A DNA stretch of 64,000 nucleotides from a virus. Location: positions 1 through 64,000 of the IMG/VR virus record IMGVR_UViG_3300024243_000006; one strand, 5' to 3'. Within the stretch, counting starts at the first letter, position 1. Every line of letters begins with the position of its first letter. The translations under genes were made by a program, and so were the position numbers. The notes beneath the pieces were generated by a model. It saw nothing but the letters and a program-made list of their open reading frames with translations. It was not told the DNA's origin and made no database searches. Positions 23,425-32,199 of the stretch are shown piece after piece.

Positions 23425-23747
23425 GCTTCTAACAGGATCTGAACAACAGTATCATTAGTATCTGCGGCCAAGAAGATGGAGGTTATGGCAGTATTTTTGA
23501 TACTTCTTAGTGCAAGATTAACTTCGAGCCAAGCATCAGCATCGACAGAACCATGATGTGTGGGGCTTACGTCTCCATCTGTGCCATCGAAAGTGAAGAA
23601 ACCTGCGTTTGTTTCAAAACGAAGTGATAGTTTCTTTACATATTCTGGCAAGACAAATTCATTAAGAGTGTCTGCTACTGCAAGATTCCATCTGAACACT
23701 AATGGTAGTGACGTATCAAATTCGTCTTGGATAATTACTATTGCCAT
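23421..23747 (-). CDS. hypothetical protein, 108 aa, minus strand
   Basis: A real minus-strand gene: AAGGAG lies nine bases before its ATG and the stop overlaps that of the convergent NADAR gene. The protein is beta-rich and acidic with few charges in runs (FRWNLAVADTLNEFVLPEYV; DADAWLEVNLALRSIKNT), reminiscent of small virion or binding proteins. No family recognised. Confidence 0.65.
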   Translation of the reverse strand: MAIVIIQDEFDTSLPLVFRWNLAVADTLNEFVLPEYVKKLSLRFETNAGFFTFDGTDGDVSPTHHGSVDADAWLEVNLALRSIKNTAITSIFLAADTNDTVVQILLEA

Positions 23748-23810
23748 TGGTATAGCTCCTTAGGGTAAAAGTTCAATACAAAGAAGATTATTAGCATAAG
23801 GCATCCGGGT

Positions 23811-23839
23811 TTGCTAAATTTCCCACAGGATGGTATAAG
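23811..23839 (+). promoter_or_regulatory. phage promoter, family A
   Basis: TTGCTA at 23811, spacer AATTTCCCACAGGATGG and TATAAG at 23834. Only one spacer base differs from the copy at 957. It lies 12 bases before tRNA-Ser(GCT). Confidence 0.7.
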
Positions 23840-23850
23840 CTAAATATCGT

Positions 23851-23943
23851 GGAAGGTAGGTCGATACGGCTTTTGCGGCGCCAGTTTGCTAAACTGGTCC
23901 GGCTTAACACCCGGTCAGGGTTCGAATCCCTGGCTTTCCGCCA
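23851..23943 (+). tRNA. tRNA-Ser(GCT)
   Basis: Acceptor GGAAGGT pairs with GCTTTCC; anticodon arm CCAGTTTGCTAAACTGG gives GCT; long variable arm; T loop TTCGAAT; G discriminator and CCA at 23941-23943. Confidence 0.93.
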
Positions 23944-23966
23944 AATGAAATTAAAAGGTAGGATAC

Positions 23967-24509
23967 ATGCCCGTATACCCAGGTGATAATAAGATCGTTA
24001 GAAAAAGCGACATGCTCCGTGATGGGAAAATCGTTCCATCAATTGTAGAAAAATGGGTTTCGCAGAACCTTGAGCACAGAGGTCTTCCTTGGGATTATGA
24101 GTTCCCTCTTCAAGAGTACCTCGAAGAGGTCGTATCAGAAGAGACTATCGCCTTATATGATAAGTACAAGGATGGTGGCCTAATCTCAGATGGTAACATG
24201 ACAATGTTGCATAGAGATATGCTAAGTCTAACAAATATACAGCGAGGTGTTGTGTGGATCATACTTGGCAATAAAAGAGAGTTCCGAAGAAAGATCCCTG
24301 TCATGAAACGGAACTCACCTTTTGTTAGGATGATAACCGATACGTATGTGGAAAAGAGTAATACGCCAGGAGGGAGGTCGAAAGCTTCACTGGAAGCTTC
24401 ATTTGCTTTAGACCCCATGGGAGTCATTCTTCCAGAACATTTTGATCTGGGCAAAACGCCGAAAGAGATTCTTAGAGATATTGTAGAAGTGGATAAGGAG
24501 AGACAATGA
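23967..24509 (+). CDS. hypothetical protein, 180 aa
   Basis: ATG 23967. Mixed alpha-beta protein with ILGNKREFRRKIPVMKRNSP in the middle, a basic stretch that may contact nucleic acid. Its end overlaps the deformylase start. No family recognised. Confidence 0.65.
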   Translation: MPVYPGDNKIVRKSDMLRDGKIVPSIVEKWVSQNLEHRGLPWDYEFPLQEYLEEVVSEETIALYDKYKDGGLISDGNMTMLHRDMLSLTNIQRGVVWIILGNKREFRRKIPVMKRNSPFVRMITDTYVEKSNTPGGRSKASLEASFALDPMGVILPEHFDLGKTPKEILRDIVEVDKERQ

Positions 24510-25057
24510 GTTTGACACTAAAGGTAATTCCTTCTCAGGAACTAAATGATGAGTCGCGTTCGGTTGAGGCTGAAGAGTTTGGAGAAGACCTCCTAAGCCA
24601 TATGGAGGATATGGCTCAGACAATGTACGCACATACTGGCGTTGGCTTGGCCGGCGTACAGGTAGGAGACATGAGGCGTATCCTTGTGGCTGACCTTGGA
24701 TATGTGCGTACCCGTGTATATGGCGGTGACCTTCTTTACATGGTTAATCCAGAAATTGTTGAGCAGTCGGAAGAGGAAAACAAGGCTTCCGAAGGTTGTC
24801 TTTCTTTCCCCGGTCTTGAAGAGTTTGTGAAGAGGCCAGATTGGGTCGTCGTCAAGTTCATGACACCTCTTGGTGAGGAAAGAACTGAGAGGTTTCAGCA
24901 GTACGAGGCAAGGATTGTTCTGCACGAAATGGATCATTTTGATGGTGTTACGCTTCACGGAAGGCTCTCCAATTTTAAACGTAGACGGTACCAGAAGACT
25001 CTGGTTAGCAAGCTAAAAGAGCTTGGAAGAATGCTATCGGATAAGGCAAGGCTCTAA
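24506..25057 (+). CDS. def: peptide deformylase
   Basis: 183 residues with all three deformylase motifs: GVGLAGVQVG near 46 (GxGLAAxQ), EGCLSFPG near 96 and HEMDHFDG near 143 (metal His pair and catalytic Glu). It removes the formyl group from new N-terminal methionines, using Fe2+. Phage copies are known and may process phage proteins at high flux. ATG 24506 overlaps the previous stop. Confidence 0.93.
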   Translation: MSLTLKVIPSQELNDESRSVEAEEFGEDLLSHMEDMAQTMYAHTGVGLAGVQVGDMRRILVADLGYVRTRVYGGDLLYMVNPEIVEQSEEENKASEGCLSFPGLEEFVKRPDWVVVKFMTPLGEERTERFQQYEARIVLHEMDHFDGVTLHGRLSNFKRRRYQKTLVSKLKELGRMLSDKARL

Positions 25058-25404
25058 TGAGTTTGGTTAGCAAGCCGTGGGGACATGAAGTAATTTGGTC
25101 TCATACAGAAAAGTATGTTGGCAAGTTGCTTGTAATCAACGCAGGCCATAAACTATCACTACAGTATCACGAGGTCAAAGATGAAACGATTTATGTTCTT
25201 GAAGGAACATTGTCTCTTCATGTTGGAGAAACAGAGGATACTGTAGAGGTTGTTGAGCTAAAGACCGGAGAGTCTTATCACATTACACCAGGAACCATTC
25301 ATCGTTTCGAGGCGAAAGAGCCTGTCACTTTGATTGAGGTTTCAACACCAGAGTTGGATGATGTCGTGAGACTAAGAGATGACTATGGTAGAGAGGGTAC
25401 TTGA
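25057..25404 (+). CDS. cupin protein, mannose-6-phosphate isomerase type II-like
   Basis: Matches the C-terminal cupin of ManC/AlgA: KPWGHEVIW at the N terminus, KLSLQYHEVKDETIYVLEG near 30 (cupin motif 1) and GESYHITPGTIHRFEA near 75 (motif 2). The bacterial cupin isomerises fructose-6-P to mannose-6-P. Here it stands alone, without the guanylyltransferase part. A phosphomannomutase-like protein is encoded at 40081. Confidence 0.8.
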   Translation: MSLVSKPWGHEVIWSHTEKYVGKLLVINAGHKLSLQYHEVKDETIYVLEGTLSLHVGETEDTVEVVELKTGESYHITPGTIHRFEAKEPVTLIEVSTPELDDVVRLRDDYGREGT

Positions 25405-25788
25405 ATGGCAGATACATTTGTCGAGTATTTGATTGAGAATTTTGCAGAAAGAGTAGGAAGAGTTAGAGGCAATTCTCTTAACGAGAAGGTGGCCTTTTTG
25501 AGAGGTAGATATCTGAAGACCGCTCTGGATGGCCGAAAGGAATCCGAAGCAGGAAATGATACCTCTATCTATCGTTCTGCTTATGCTTCTGCGCACGAAG
25601 ATATAGGAAACATGCTTGTTGACTTCGATGAGTCTATCGAGTATCTTGAGACTGAGATCATCAGCTACATCGTAACGCTTATGGAAACTACCGCCGTTAA
25701 TAAGACTCCATCCTCCGCAGGGTATTTGGATGCTTATGGCTATATGGTTGCCGAGCTTAGAAGGGCTGTGGAGGAATCAAATGTTTGA
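25405..25788 (+). CDS. hypothetical protein, 127 aa
   Basis: ATG 25405 directly after the cupin stop. Helical and acidic; its end (YGYMVAELRRAVEESNV) overlaps the LysRS start. No family recognised. Confidence 0.6.
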   Translation: MADTFVEYLIENFAERVGRVRGNSLNEKVAFLRGRYLKTALDGRKESEAGNDTSIYRSAYASAHEDIGNMLVDFDESIEYLETEIISYIVTLMETTAVNKTPSSAGYLDAYGYMVAELRRAVEESNV

Positions 25789-27214
25789 GTTTGATAAGAG
25801 ACAGCTAAAGAAGCTTTCTGAAATGAGAGCAGAAGGTGTCGATCCTTATCCCGTGGGGGAAAGCGGTGTGATGCCTCTGTCCGTAATTGATGGGCTAAGA
25901 GAGTTCTCGATGGGAGTTCTTGAGGGAACTGATCCTGTAAGAGTATTCGGAAGAGTTCGTTTTAAGAATGAAATGGGAAAGCTTGGGTTCGGAAGGATCG
26001 AAGATGATGGCGGCCGAGTACAGATATGTGTTCGAAAGAACGAAGTATCTCCGGAAGCTTTCAAGGCTTGGAAGAGACTGGATCTGGGTGACTGGGTTTA
26101 TGTCTCTGGTACATATGGTCGTACACGTTCGGGCGAGCTTACGATCTTCGTAACGGATATTAGTCTTGCATCGAAGTGTGTCTCCCCTATGCCTGATAAG
26201 CTGTCCGGCTTCACGGATGTAGAGCAGGAGTACCGTAAGAGGTATCTTCATCTTGCTGTATCGTCTGAGGCAAGGGACCTGTTTAAGCGCAGGTCCAACA
26301 CAGTCTCTCTCATGAGAAGGATGCTTGAGGGTCGAGGATTCATGGAGGTAGAGACTCCTATGCTCCACTCCATTCCTGGCGGAGCTTTGGCTAAGCCATT
26401 CGTGACGCATCACAATGCACTTAATCAGGAAATGTTTCTTAGGATTGCTCCAGAGCTTCATCTGAAGAGACTGTTGGTTGGCGGATTCCCCAGGGTATTC
26501 GAGATTAACAGATGCTTTAGGAATGAGGGAATTGGAACTAAGTACAATCCTGAATTTACTACGGTTGAGCTTTACCAAGCTCATGCAACATATGATGACC
26601 TTATCGAATTGATCTCGATTATTGTTTCAGAGCTTGGACAGTTTGCTTCGTCAGACAATCCTGTGGACTTTGATAACATTACGCGAATCAGATTCGATGA
26701 TGCCATTCGGAATCTTGGGATTGAAGATCCTTGGAACGTCGATCAGCTAAGGGCATTCTGGGTTGCTAACCGTGGAGAGAGCGAAAGCTTGCCGGATACT
26801 GTTGGTGATTGGTATGATATCATCTTCGATGCATTCATTCAGGATACGCTAATTGATCCTACCTTTATCACTAACCATCCTTCCGAGACTTCACCTCTCG
26901 CAAGAAAGACTGATGGAGACTCAAGGACTGTTGATAGGTTCGAGCTTTACATTCGAGGCATGGAAGTGTCTGATGGATGGACAGAGCTCAATGATCCTGT
27001 TGAACAGGCTGAGAATTTCGTTCAGCAGCTTGCACGAAGAGAGGGCGGGGATGAAGAGGCTATGCTTTTTGATGAGGATTTTGTAAGAGCATTGAGTTAT
27101 GGTATGCCACCAGCAGCAGGAGTCGGACTTGGTATTGACAGGCTGATGATGGTACTTTGTAACAAGAAGAGCATTCGTGACGTAATCCTATTCCCTACTC
27201 TACGTAGGGAATAG
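25781..27214 (+). CDS. lysS: lysyl-tRNA synthetase, class II
   Basis: ATG 25781 behind GAGGAA. A 477-residue class IIb enzyme: OB-fold anticodon domain (VRVFGRVRFKNEMGKLGF), motif 1 RGFMEVETPMLHSIPGGALA, motif 2 INRCFRNEGIGTKYNPEFTT with VELYQA, motif 3 AGVGLGIDRLMM followed by IRDVILFPTLR. Charges tRNA-Lys with ATP. Two phage tRNA-Lys genes are present: a normal TTT one (52481) and a long-arm CTT one (49962). A perfect hairpin overlaps the gene's end. Confidence 0.94.
   Translation: MFEFDKRQLKKLSEMRAEGVDPYPVGESGVMPLSVIDGLREFSMGVLEGTDPVRVFGRVRFKNEMGKLGFGRIEDDGGRVQICVRKNEVSPEAFKAWKRLDLGDWVYVSGTYGRTRSGELTIFVTDISLASKCVSPMPDKLSGFTDVEQEYRKRYLHLAVSSEARDLFKRRSNTVSLMRRMLEGRGFMEVETPMLHSIPGGALAKPFVTHHNALNQEMFLRIAPELHLKRLLVGGFPRVFEINRCFRNEGIGTKYNPEFTTVELYQAHATYDDLIELISIIVSELGQFASSDNPVDFDNITRIRFDDAIRNLGIEDPWNVDQLRAFWVANRGESESLPDTVGDWYDIIFDAFIQDTLIDPTFITNHPSETSPLARKTDGDSRTVDRFELYIRGMEVSDGWTELNDPVEQAENFVQQLARREGGDEEAMLFDEDFVRALSYGMPPAAGVGLGIDRLMMVLCNKKSIRDVILFPTLRRE
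27189..27211 (+). terminator. hairpin overlapping lysS end
   Basis: ATTCCCTAC and GTAGGGAAT form nine perfect pairs around a five-base loop, covering the last codons of lysS up to its TAG stop. No long T-tract follows, so it may be a terminator without T-run or an mRNA-end stabiliser. Confidence 0.45.
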
Positions 27215-27226
27215 GGTTACTCCTAG

Positions 27227-28603
27227 GTGAGAAGACAACTTCAAAGTATGATTGCCTCAGAGGCTTTAACAGTAGGAAAATCTATGTCCGGAAAAGATGC
27301 TACAGAACCGCTACTCACTCTTCGCCAGATGGTCGGAAGTGATTTCGAACTGACATATACCAGCGTAAAGATCACGGAGGAATCTTGGGATTACTTCGAC
27401 ACATATGGGGAGGTTGAGCCTTCCATGCTTGTGTCTGAGTATGGTTCTTTTGATTCCAGTCTTTCTTTTGCTATCTATCCAGTCAAGCGAGCTTTCAAGG
27501 CCATTTATGATTTGATTGGTACGGCGATTAAGTCTGTTGAAGTCGTAGGCTGTAGCTATAGTTCTGGAAATTCACGAGTGCCATCGGCCGTTACTCTTCG
27601 AGTTCTTCTTGCGAACGATTCTCACATTGTTATTGGCATGAAGAGTATGCGCTCGGTTAATGGTAAGGAGATTCCTGAGAGATTCAAGAAGTGGTTTTCG
27701 GACGATGGGAACCTGTGGCTTACTACCTACTCGAACCTCTGCTATAGAACTGCTGATATAGAATACGTATATCCTGTTGCTAATGCTATTCGAAGTGGAG
27801 CACTATCAAATGGTATGGCAGCTTTTGAGAAGCCCACCGTCGAGATCATTACCATAAATGCCATGGGGCTTGATGTAAGGGACGTTGAAATCCGAAACTC
27901 TAAAATGGATGATGAGGGTATGGCCCTTCACTATGGTGAGGATTTCCCCGAGTTTAACAAGACTCTTCTGGATGAAATGGGGGAACAGAATAAGGGAGTC
28001 GTTCTTCTGCATGGTCCGCCTGGAAACGGAAAGACTTACTACATCAGACACCTTGTATCTGCTCTTAGAACAAAGGGAAAAAGAGTCATCATCGTCCCAA
28101 AGCATGTGCTTGCGGAAATGGAAAGTCCTCAGTTCAATGATTTCATGATTGATGAGTTCTCTGAGGATAACGCTAAGGCGGTGTTCGTCATCGAGGATGC
28201 CGAGTCTGTGCTTAGAGCGAGAGATAGCATGGGCGATGGGCGAGCGGTAGTTTCTACCATCCTTAACTTGTCTGATGGAATTTTGAATGATGTGTTCAAG
28301 GTTCAGTTGATCTGCACTTTTAACACCGAACTTCAGAACATTGATGGTGCTCTACTTAGAGACGGCAGGCTCCTTGCCAAGAGAGAATTTCTTCCTCTTG
28401 ATAAGGAACGGGCACAGGCTCTCATTGATCATCTTGGAAACGAGGTCGAAGCTCAGGACGAGATGTCTCTGGCTAACATCTATGCTACCAATTCCGGAGA
28501 CAAGAACGAAGTCCTGACCGGAGTTAAGGGACTGAAGAAGAAGAAGAAGATTCCGCCCGGCTTTCACAGCAAGGATTGGCTGAAGGAGAATGGATACAAA
28601 TGA
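27227..28603 (+). CDS. AAA-type ATPase
   Basis: 458 residues starting at GTG 27227. The C-terminal half carries the AAA module: Walker A LLHGPPGNGKTYYI near 265, Walker B AVFVIEDAESVL near 322, sensor 1 ICTFNTEL near 363 and an Arg-finger-like ALLRDGRLLAKREF near 380. The first 250 residues are a separate domain with no recognised motif, presumably for substrate binding. Role unknown: protein remodelling would be typical for AAA proteins of this size. Confidence 0.8.
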   Translation: MRRQLQSMIASEALTVGKSMSGKDATEPLLTLRQMVGSDFELTYTSVKITEESWDYFDTYGEVEPSMLVSEYGSFDSSLSFAIYPVKRAFKAIYDLIGTAIKSVEVVGCSYSSGNSRVPSAVTLRVLLANDSHIVIGMKSMRSVNGKEIPERFKKWFSDDGNLWLTTYSNLCYRTADIEYVYPVANAIRSGALSNGMAAFEKPTVEIITINAMGLDVRDVEIRNSKMDDEGMALHYGEDFPEFNKTLLDEMGEQNKGVVLLHGPPGNGKTYYIRHLVSALRTKGKRVIIVPKHVLAEMESPQFNDFMIDEFSEDNAKAVFVIEDAESVLRARDSMGDGRAVVSTILNLSDGILNDVFKVQLICTFNTELQNIDGALLRDGRLLAKREFLPLDKERAQALIDHLGNEVEAQDEMSLANIYATNSGDKNEVLTGVKGLKKKKKIPPGFHSKDWLKENGYK

Positions 28604-29085
28604 TATTTACAGATTCATACAAGTTGTCGGCACATATTGACAAGGTTCATCCTGGCACAAAGATTGTGTTGACATCTGGTGGCTTTGATCCTCTGCACCT
28701 TGGACACCTACAGTGTATTCAGGGTGCGGCGGAGATAAAGGATGATGGCATTCTTGTTGTCGTATGCAATTCTAATGACTGGTTGGTCAGAAAGAAGGGC
28801 TACGCATTCATGCCTGAGATTGAACGACTGTCGATTGTTGATGCACTTAAGGGTGTAGACTATACTCTGGTTTGGGACGATGGAGGCCCCACTGTATGCG
28901 GAGCGATCGAAGCTATTCGGCCAGATATTTTCGCTAAGGGTGGAGATAGAGATAGCTCAAAGAATGTTCCGGAGTTTGATCTTTGCGAACAGCAGGGATG
29001 CGAAGTTGTATTCGGAGTTGGCGGAGGAAAGATTCAGTCCAGTTCCGAACTTGTTAAGAAGTTCAATGATCGAGAGGGCACATGA
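28600..29085 (+). CDS. cytidylyltransferase-like nucleotidyltransferase (RfaE2/TagD type)
   Basis: The N terminus contains TSGGFDPLHLGHLQCIQGA, the HxGH nucleotide-binding signature, and VDYTLVWDDGG and FAKGGDRDSS follow in the order found in RfaE2/GlmU-like cytidylyl- or adenylyltransferases. ATG 28600 (AAGGAG eleven bases upstream) is used; the 24 preceding in-frame bases overlap the ATPase. The family joins NTP to a sugar or alcohol phosphate. The KGG-DRD tail differs from NMNAT. Confidence 0.8.
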   Translation: MIFTDSYKLSAHIDKVHPGTKIVLTSGGFDPLHLGHLQCIQGAAEIKDDGILVVVCNSNDWLVRKKGYAFMPEIERLSIVDALKGVDYTLVWDDGGPTVCGAIEAIRPDIFAKGGDRDSSKNVPEFDLCEQQGCEVVFGVGGGKIQSSSELVKKFNDREGT

Positions 29086-29423
29086 GAGATCAACCTATTG
29101 TAATTGAAATATATGATAAAGGATCTGGGAAGATAAAAATTCCAAAACTGGAACTTGTCGAACCTTTCGTAAAGATTATATGGTGGGAATACACCCTTTA
29201 CACCACTGAGAGTCTCGCCAAGATTCGCACCATTGGCGGAGCCCCAAGGTATTACATTTTTCCAAATGAGGATGGAGGGGTTGATAGATTTACAGATCGT
29301 TCGAATCGCAGAAATCCGATGTGTGTCGGTAGTTTCTATAATCTTATGAGCAAAGAAGAGCAGTCTGAGTTCGATGAGAACATTGAAGTTCTGCTAGGGA
29401 TTTTTGAAGCAAATGAGAACTGA
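29082..29423 (+). CDS. tandem small paralogue, copy 1
   Basis: First of four overlapping genes (29082-30409) sharing the frame: an N-terminal strand, then LELVEPFVKIIW and a YTTES-like segment, ending CVGSFYNLMSKEEQSEFDEN. Copies share the C-terminal pattern C-(V/L)-x-x-F-x-x-x-M-(S/T)-x-(E/D)-E. Overall identity is low, so they have diverged a lot. Function unknown; all look soluble. Confidence 0.65.
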   Translation: MRDQPIVIEIYDKGSGKIKIPKLELVEPFVKIIWWEYTLYTTESLAKIRTIGGAPRYYIFPNEDGGVDRFTDRSNRRNPMCVGSFYNLMSKEEQSEFDENIEVLLGIFEANEN

Positions 29424-29736
29424 ACTACTTAAGTTTAGAGACATCGTTCACTCCAACACTATTCGGTATGCACTTCCTGGGCTTGAACTAATTGAGCCAT
29501 TCGGAGTAGCTCAATGGAACTCGACTTTAATATATTGCGCTCCTTCTCAGTTTCGTGAAAATGACAGATATCCTAATTCATATGCATATTACAATGCTGC
29601 GAACCGTCGACCATGCATAAAGAACGGGCGGGGGAATGGGTGCCTTTCGGAATTTATCAGCGAGATGACAGACGAAGAGCAGGCGCAGTTTAGAGAGAAC
29701 ATTGTTGAAATCTTTGAGATTCTTGGAATAAAATGA
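29413..29736 (+). CDS. tandem small paralogue, copy 2
   Basis: ATG 29413 lies inside the end of copy 1. The same layout: PGLELIEPFGVAQWNSTLIY, then GNGCLSEFISEMTDEEQAQF and NIVEIFEILGI. Its stop abuts copy 3. Confidence 0.65.
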   Translation: MRTELLKFRDIVHSNTIRYALPGLELIEPFGVAQWNSTLIYCAPSQFRENDRYPNSYAYYNAANRRPCIKNGRGNGCLSEFISEMTDEEQAQFRENIVEIFEILGIK

Positions 29737-30062
29737 TTGGTGAATATCCGCTTGGAACATATTATAACGGAACAGGAAAGATTAAGATTCCTGGCTTGAA
29801 CGGGCTTGGCCCCTTCAAAGCTGCTCTGTGGGCGAGGCACACAGTGTACTCCACAGATAGCTTGTGGGAAAGTAAATTACGCCGAGCGCCGTGGAATCCT
29901 CCATACATTTGCAAGCGTAATTATGATGATCCAGAGATAAGGATATTCGGAAGAAGGGACCTTGTTTGTTTGGGGAAATTTATCAGCTTAATGTCGGATG
30001 ATGAAAAGGCATTGGTAGAAGAGAACATTGATGAGATTATGAATGTATTGGGGATTTTATGA
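29733..30062 (+). CDS. tandem small paralogue, copy 3
   Basis: ATG 29733 overlaps the stop of copy 2 (ATGA). Same layout: PGLNGLGPFKAALWARHTVY, LVCLGKFISLMSDDEKALVE and NIDEIMNVLGI. Function unknown. Confidence 0.65.
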   Translation: MIGEYPLGTYYNGTGKIKIPGLNGLGPFKAALWARHTVYSTDSLWESKLRRAPWNPPYICKRNYDDPEIRIFGRRDLVCLGKFISLMSDDEKALVEENIDEIMNVLGIL

Positions 30063-30409
30063 GGGCAGAAAGATTAATTTTACCGGAAGCTATCAGTATA
30101 TATCACCACCCTTTAAATCAGATGTATGTTATTGATGGCCTTGATCGGCTTGGTCCCCTTGGTTCCATTAGACTTAACTCTAGGTATCTTTACAGTACGC
30201 CGGGGTTTGATCGGAAGCAGGGTCGCACAGCAGGGATGCTTCCGAGAACTTATTTTTGGGGATATAATGGTAGGCTGAGAATTCAGATTAATAACAAATA
30301 CATATCGAGTGCTTGTTTGTCTCGCTTTATGAAGGTGCTTGATGCACAAGAGCGATTTGAAATGGAGGAGGCGCTTCCAGAAATATTGGATCTACTAAAC
30401 TACAGATAA
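30059..30409 (+). CDS. tandem small paralogue, copy 4
   Basis: ATGA overlap with copy 3. Most diverged of the four: IDGLDRLGPLGSIRLNSRYLY and SACLSRFMKVLDAQERFEME keep the same order. Function unknown. Confidence 0.62.
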   Translation: MRAERLILPEAISIYHHPLNQMYVIDGLDRLGPLGSIRLNSRYLYSTPGFDRKQGRTAGMLPRTYFWGYNGRLRIQINNKYISSACLSRFMKVLDAQERFEMEEALPEILDLLNYR

Positions 30410-30414
30410 AGGGC

Positions 30415-30768
30415 ATGAAACCTATATTCGTAGAAAACAGTAAGATACCCGTATGGCTCAGTGCAGTCTCTCCGTTGGACGAGATAGCAGCGATTACCAT
30501 ATTTCCTTTCGTCTTTTCGAGAGGAACGATTGACGAAGCCACTCGCAACCATGAGACGATTCATTTCCAACAGTACCTTGAAACATTGGTAGTTGGATTC
30601 TTAGTTCTCTATCTTTTCGATTACCTAAAGGGATTGAAGAAGTATGATGATGGTGGTGAAGCTTACTATCAGATAAGAGCAGAGCAAGAAGCATATGAAT
30701 ACGGTCACGAGCTTGACTACTTGGAGACAAGGAAGCGTTGGGAGTGGCTGAAAAAATACGAGGTTTAA
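30415..30768 (+). CDS. HExxH-containing phage protein
   Basis: 117 residues with NHETIHFQQ near 43, a HExxH-like metal-binding helix, then a hydrophobic segment (TLVVGFLVLYLFDYL) and IRAEQEAYEYGHE that could supply a third ligand. Proteins of this form occur in many phages without known function. A metalloprotease-like fold is possible; membrane contact is suggested by the hydrophobic segment. Confidence 0.6.
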   Translation: MKPIFVENSKIPVWLSAVSPLDEIAAITIFPFVFSRGTIDEATRNHETIHFQQYLETLVVGFLVLYLFDYLKGLKKYDDGGEAYYQIRAEQEAYEYGHELDYLETRKRWEWLKKYEV

Positions 30769-30769
30769 A

Positions 30770-31300
30770 ATGTCTTACGAAACTGATTTGCTTGCTGCAC
30801 AAGAATGGGCAGCAGAGAAACATGAAGGTCAGTTCTATGCCGGTGGTCCCTACACGGATCACCTGAATCATGTCTATCAGGTATTGATTCGATTCGGATA
30901 TAATCCTAACAGAGTAGACGCTGACAAGGCGCATCTTCAGCTTTCAAGAGACCTTACTATTGCTGCGTTGCTTCATGACATTGTTGAAGATACAGATGTA
31001 ACTGTAAAGGATGTTAAAAAGAAGTTCGGCAAGAGGATTGCTTCTCTTGTTAATGGGGTAACTAATGAACCCGGAGCTAACAGGAAGATCCGTCATCAGA
31101 AGACTTACTACAAGACCAAGAGCATTCCCGATGCCTTCACTCTTAAGCAGGCCGACCGTATTGCGAACATTGAAAAGTGCAGAGCAACGCATAACGGTTT
31201 GATTAATATGTACCGAAAGGAATGGGAAGGCTTCAAGGCAGAGTTCGAGGGTTACGGAGATAAGTACATGTGGGAATATCTTGAGCGCATTATCTCTTAG
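30770..31300 (+). CDS. HD-domain (p)ppGpp hydrolase-like protein, second copy
   Basis: Closer to MESH1/SpoT than the protein at 1324: AQEWAAEKHEGQFYAGGPYT at the N terminus, ALLHDIVEDTDVT near 65 (HD and ED) and FTLKQADRIANI near 127. 176 residues. Expected activity: Mn2+-dependent removal of the 3'-diphosphate from (p)ppGpp. Two such genes in one phage suggest alarmone control matters in infection. Confidence 0.82.
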   Translation: MSYETDLLAAQEWAAEKHEGQFYAGGPYTDHLNHVYQVLIRFGYNPNRVDADKAHLQLSRDLTIAALLHDIVEDTDVTVKDVKKKFGKRIASLVNGVTNEPGANRKIRHQKTYYKTKSIPDAFTLKQADRIANIEKCRATHNGLINMYRKEWEGFKAEFEGYGDKYMWEYLERIIS

Positions 31301-31346
31301 AAGACGAACCTATAAGCGTCAGAAGCTTAGAGGTCTTACTAAGATA

Positions 31347-31802
31347 ATGTGGACGATAGATGATAATGGAGGCTGGGTGCAACCAGATTGGTATTATGAA
31401 ATAAGCGTTGGGATCGTTCGGTTTCCAGAACAGAAGGCTGAACGGTTCCAAGCTTACAAAGCTCTACAGGCAGGCTACGGTATTTACCTAAAGGATATCG
31501 TAAGCTCTGGTGGTTTCGATTCTCCATACTATGTTGATTCGTTTGTGTTAGAATGCAATGATCTCACCAAGTGGAAAGAGATCAATGTTGAATCATCGAT
31601 GAAAAACAAATTTGAGTGGTTTGATTCGGGAACTATGAGTCATCATGTTCGTATGCTGAAAGAACTTGAGTCTGTTGGCTGCAAGATGATTTACATAAAT
31701 CGTGAAATGGTAGGTGGGGAATCCCTTATCGATAGAATCCCTGAGGAGTATTCGGAAGATTTCATTTGCAATATCGAATGGTTTAAAATGTTGATGAACT
31801 GA
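31347..31802 (+). CDS. hypothetical protein with C-terminal PEExxE motif
   Basis: ATG 31347 is preferred, though its ribosome site is weak; an in-frame TTG lies at 31281. The N terminus is Trp/Tyr-rich (GGWVQPDWYYEISVG), the C terminus is RIPEEYSEDFICNIEWFKML, similar in layout to the LPEE-type ends of several proteins further on. Function unknown. Confidence 0.55.
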   Translation: MWTIDDNGGWVQPDWYYEISVGIVRFPEQKAERFQAYKALQAGYGIYLKDIVSSGGFDSPYYVDSFVLECNDLTKWKEINVESSMKNKFEWFDSGTMSHHVRMLKELESVGCKMIYINREMVGGESLIDRIPEEYSEDFICNIEWFKMLMN

Positions 31803-31844
31803 TTGACTTCTGTGTGTCGGCGAGGTAATAAGGAGGGACAGCAT

Positions 31845-31920
31845 TGGGGATTGGTGTAATTGGCAACACGTTCGGTTCTGGCCCGGAAGAGTATAGGTTC
31901 GATCCCTATATCCCCAGCCA
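31845..31920 (+). tRNA. tRNA-Gln(CTG)
   Basis: Acceptor TGGGGAT pairs with ATCCCCA (the U1-A72 pair is typical of tRNA-Gln); anticodon loop TTCTGGC gives CTG; T loop TTCGATC; CCA at 31918-31920. Confidence 0.92.
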
Positions 31921-31935
31921 CACAAAGGAGATACC

Positions 31936-32193
31936 ATGGCAAAAGACATTCTATATAGACAGTGCAGCTTTGTTTGCGAGAGAGACGGCGGAGAATGTAC
32001 CACAGTTGCATGGATTCCAGAAAAGAAAAACGGCACAAAAATTGAGCCTGGAGTTAAAGTAACCTTTAAGGATTCCTCTGACGACACTCAGTGGTGGACC
32101 GTTCGGTCTGTTGGTGATAAAACAATGACAGAGAGCAGAGTGAAAGAGAAGGAACGTCTCAATAGAAGATACAGAGAGACTACCGACATCTGA
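31936..32193 (+). CDS. hypothetical protein, 85 aa
   Basis: ATG 31936 with AAGGAG upstream. Starts with a beta segment (DILYRQCSFVCERDGGECTT) and contains paired Cys; rest resembles a small basic beta-barrel (KVTFKDSSDDTQWWTVRSVG). Lies between two tRNA-Gln genes. Function unknown. Confidence 0.65.
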   Translation: MAKDILYRQCSFVCERDGGECTTVAWIPEKKNGTKIEPGVKVTFKDSSDDTQWWTVRSVGDKTMTESRVKEKERLNRRYRETTDI

Positions 32194-32199
32194 TAACAT

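Noticed and set aside
25895-26584. Minus-strand frame of 229 codons opposite lysS
   Set aside because: Shadow of the LysRS gene; composition is not protein-like.
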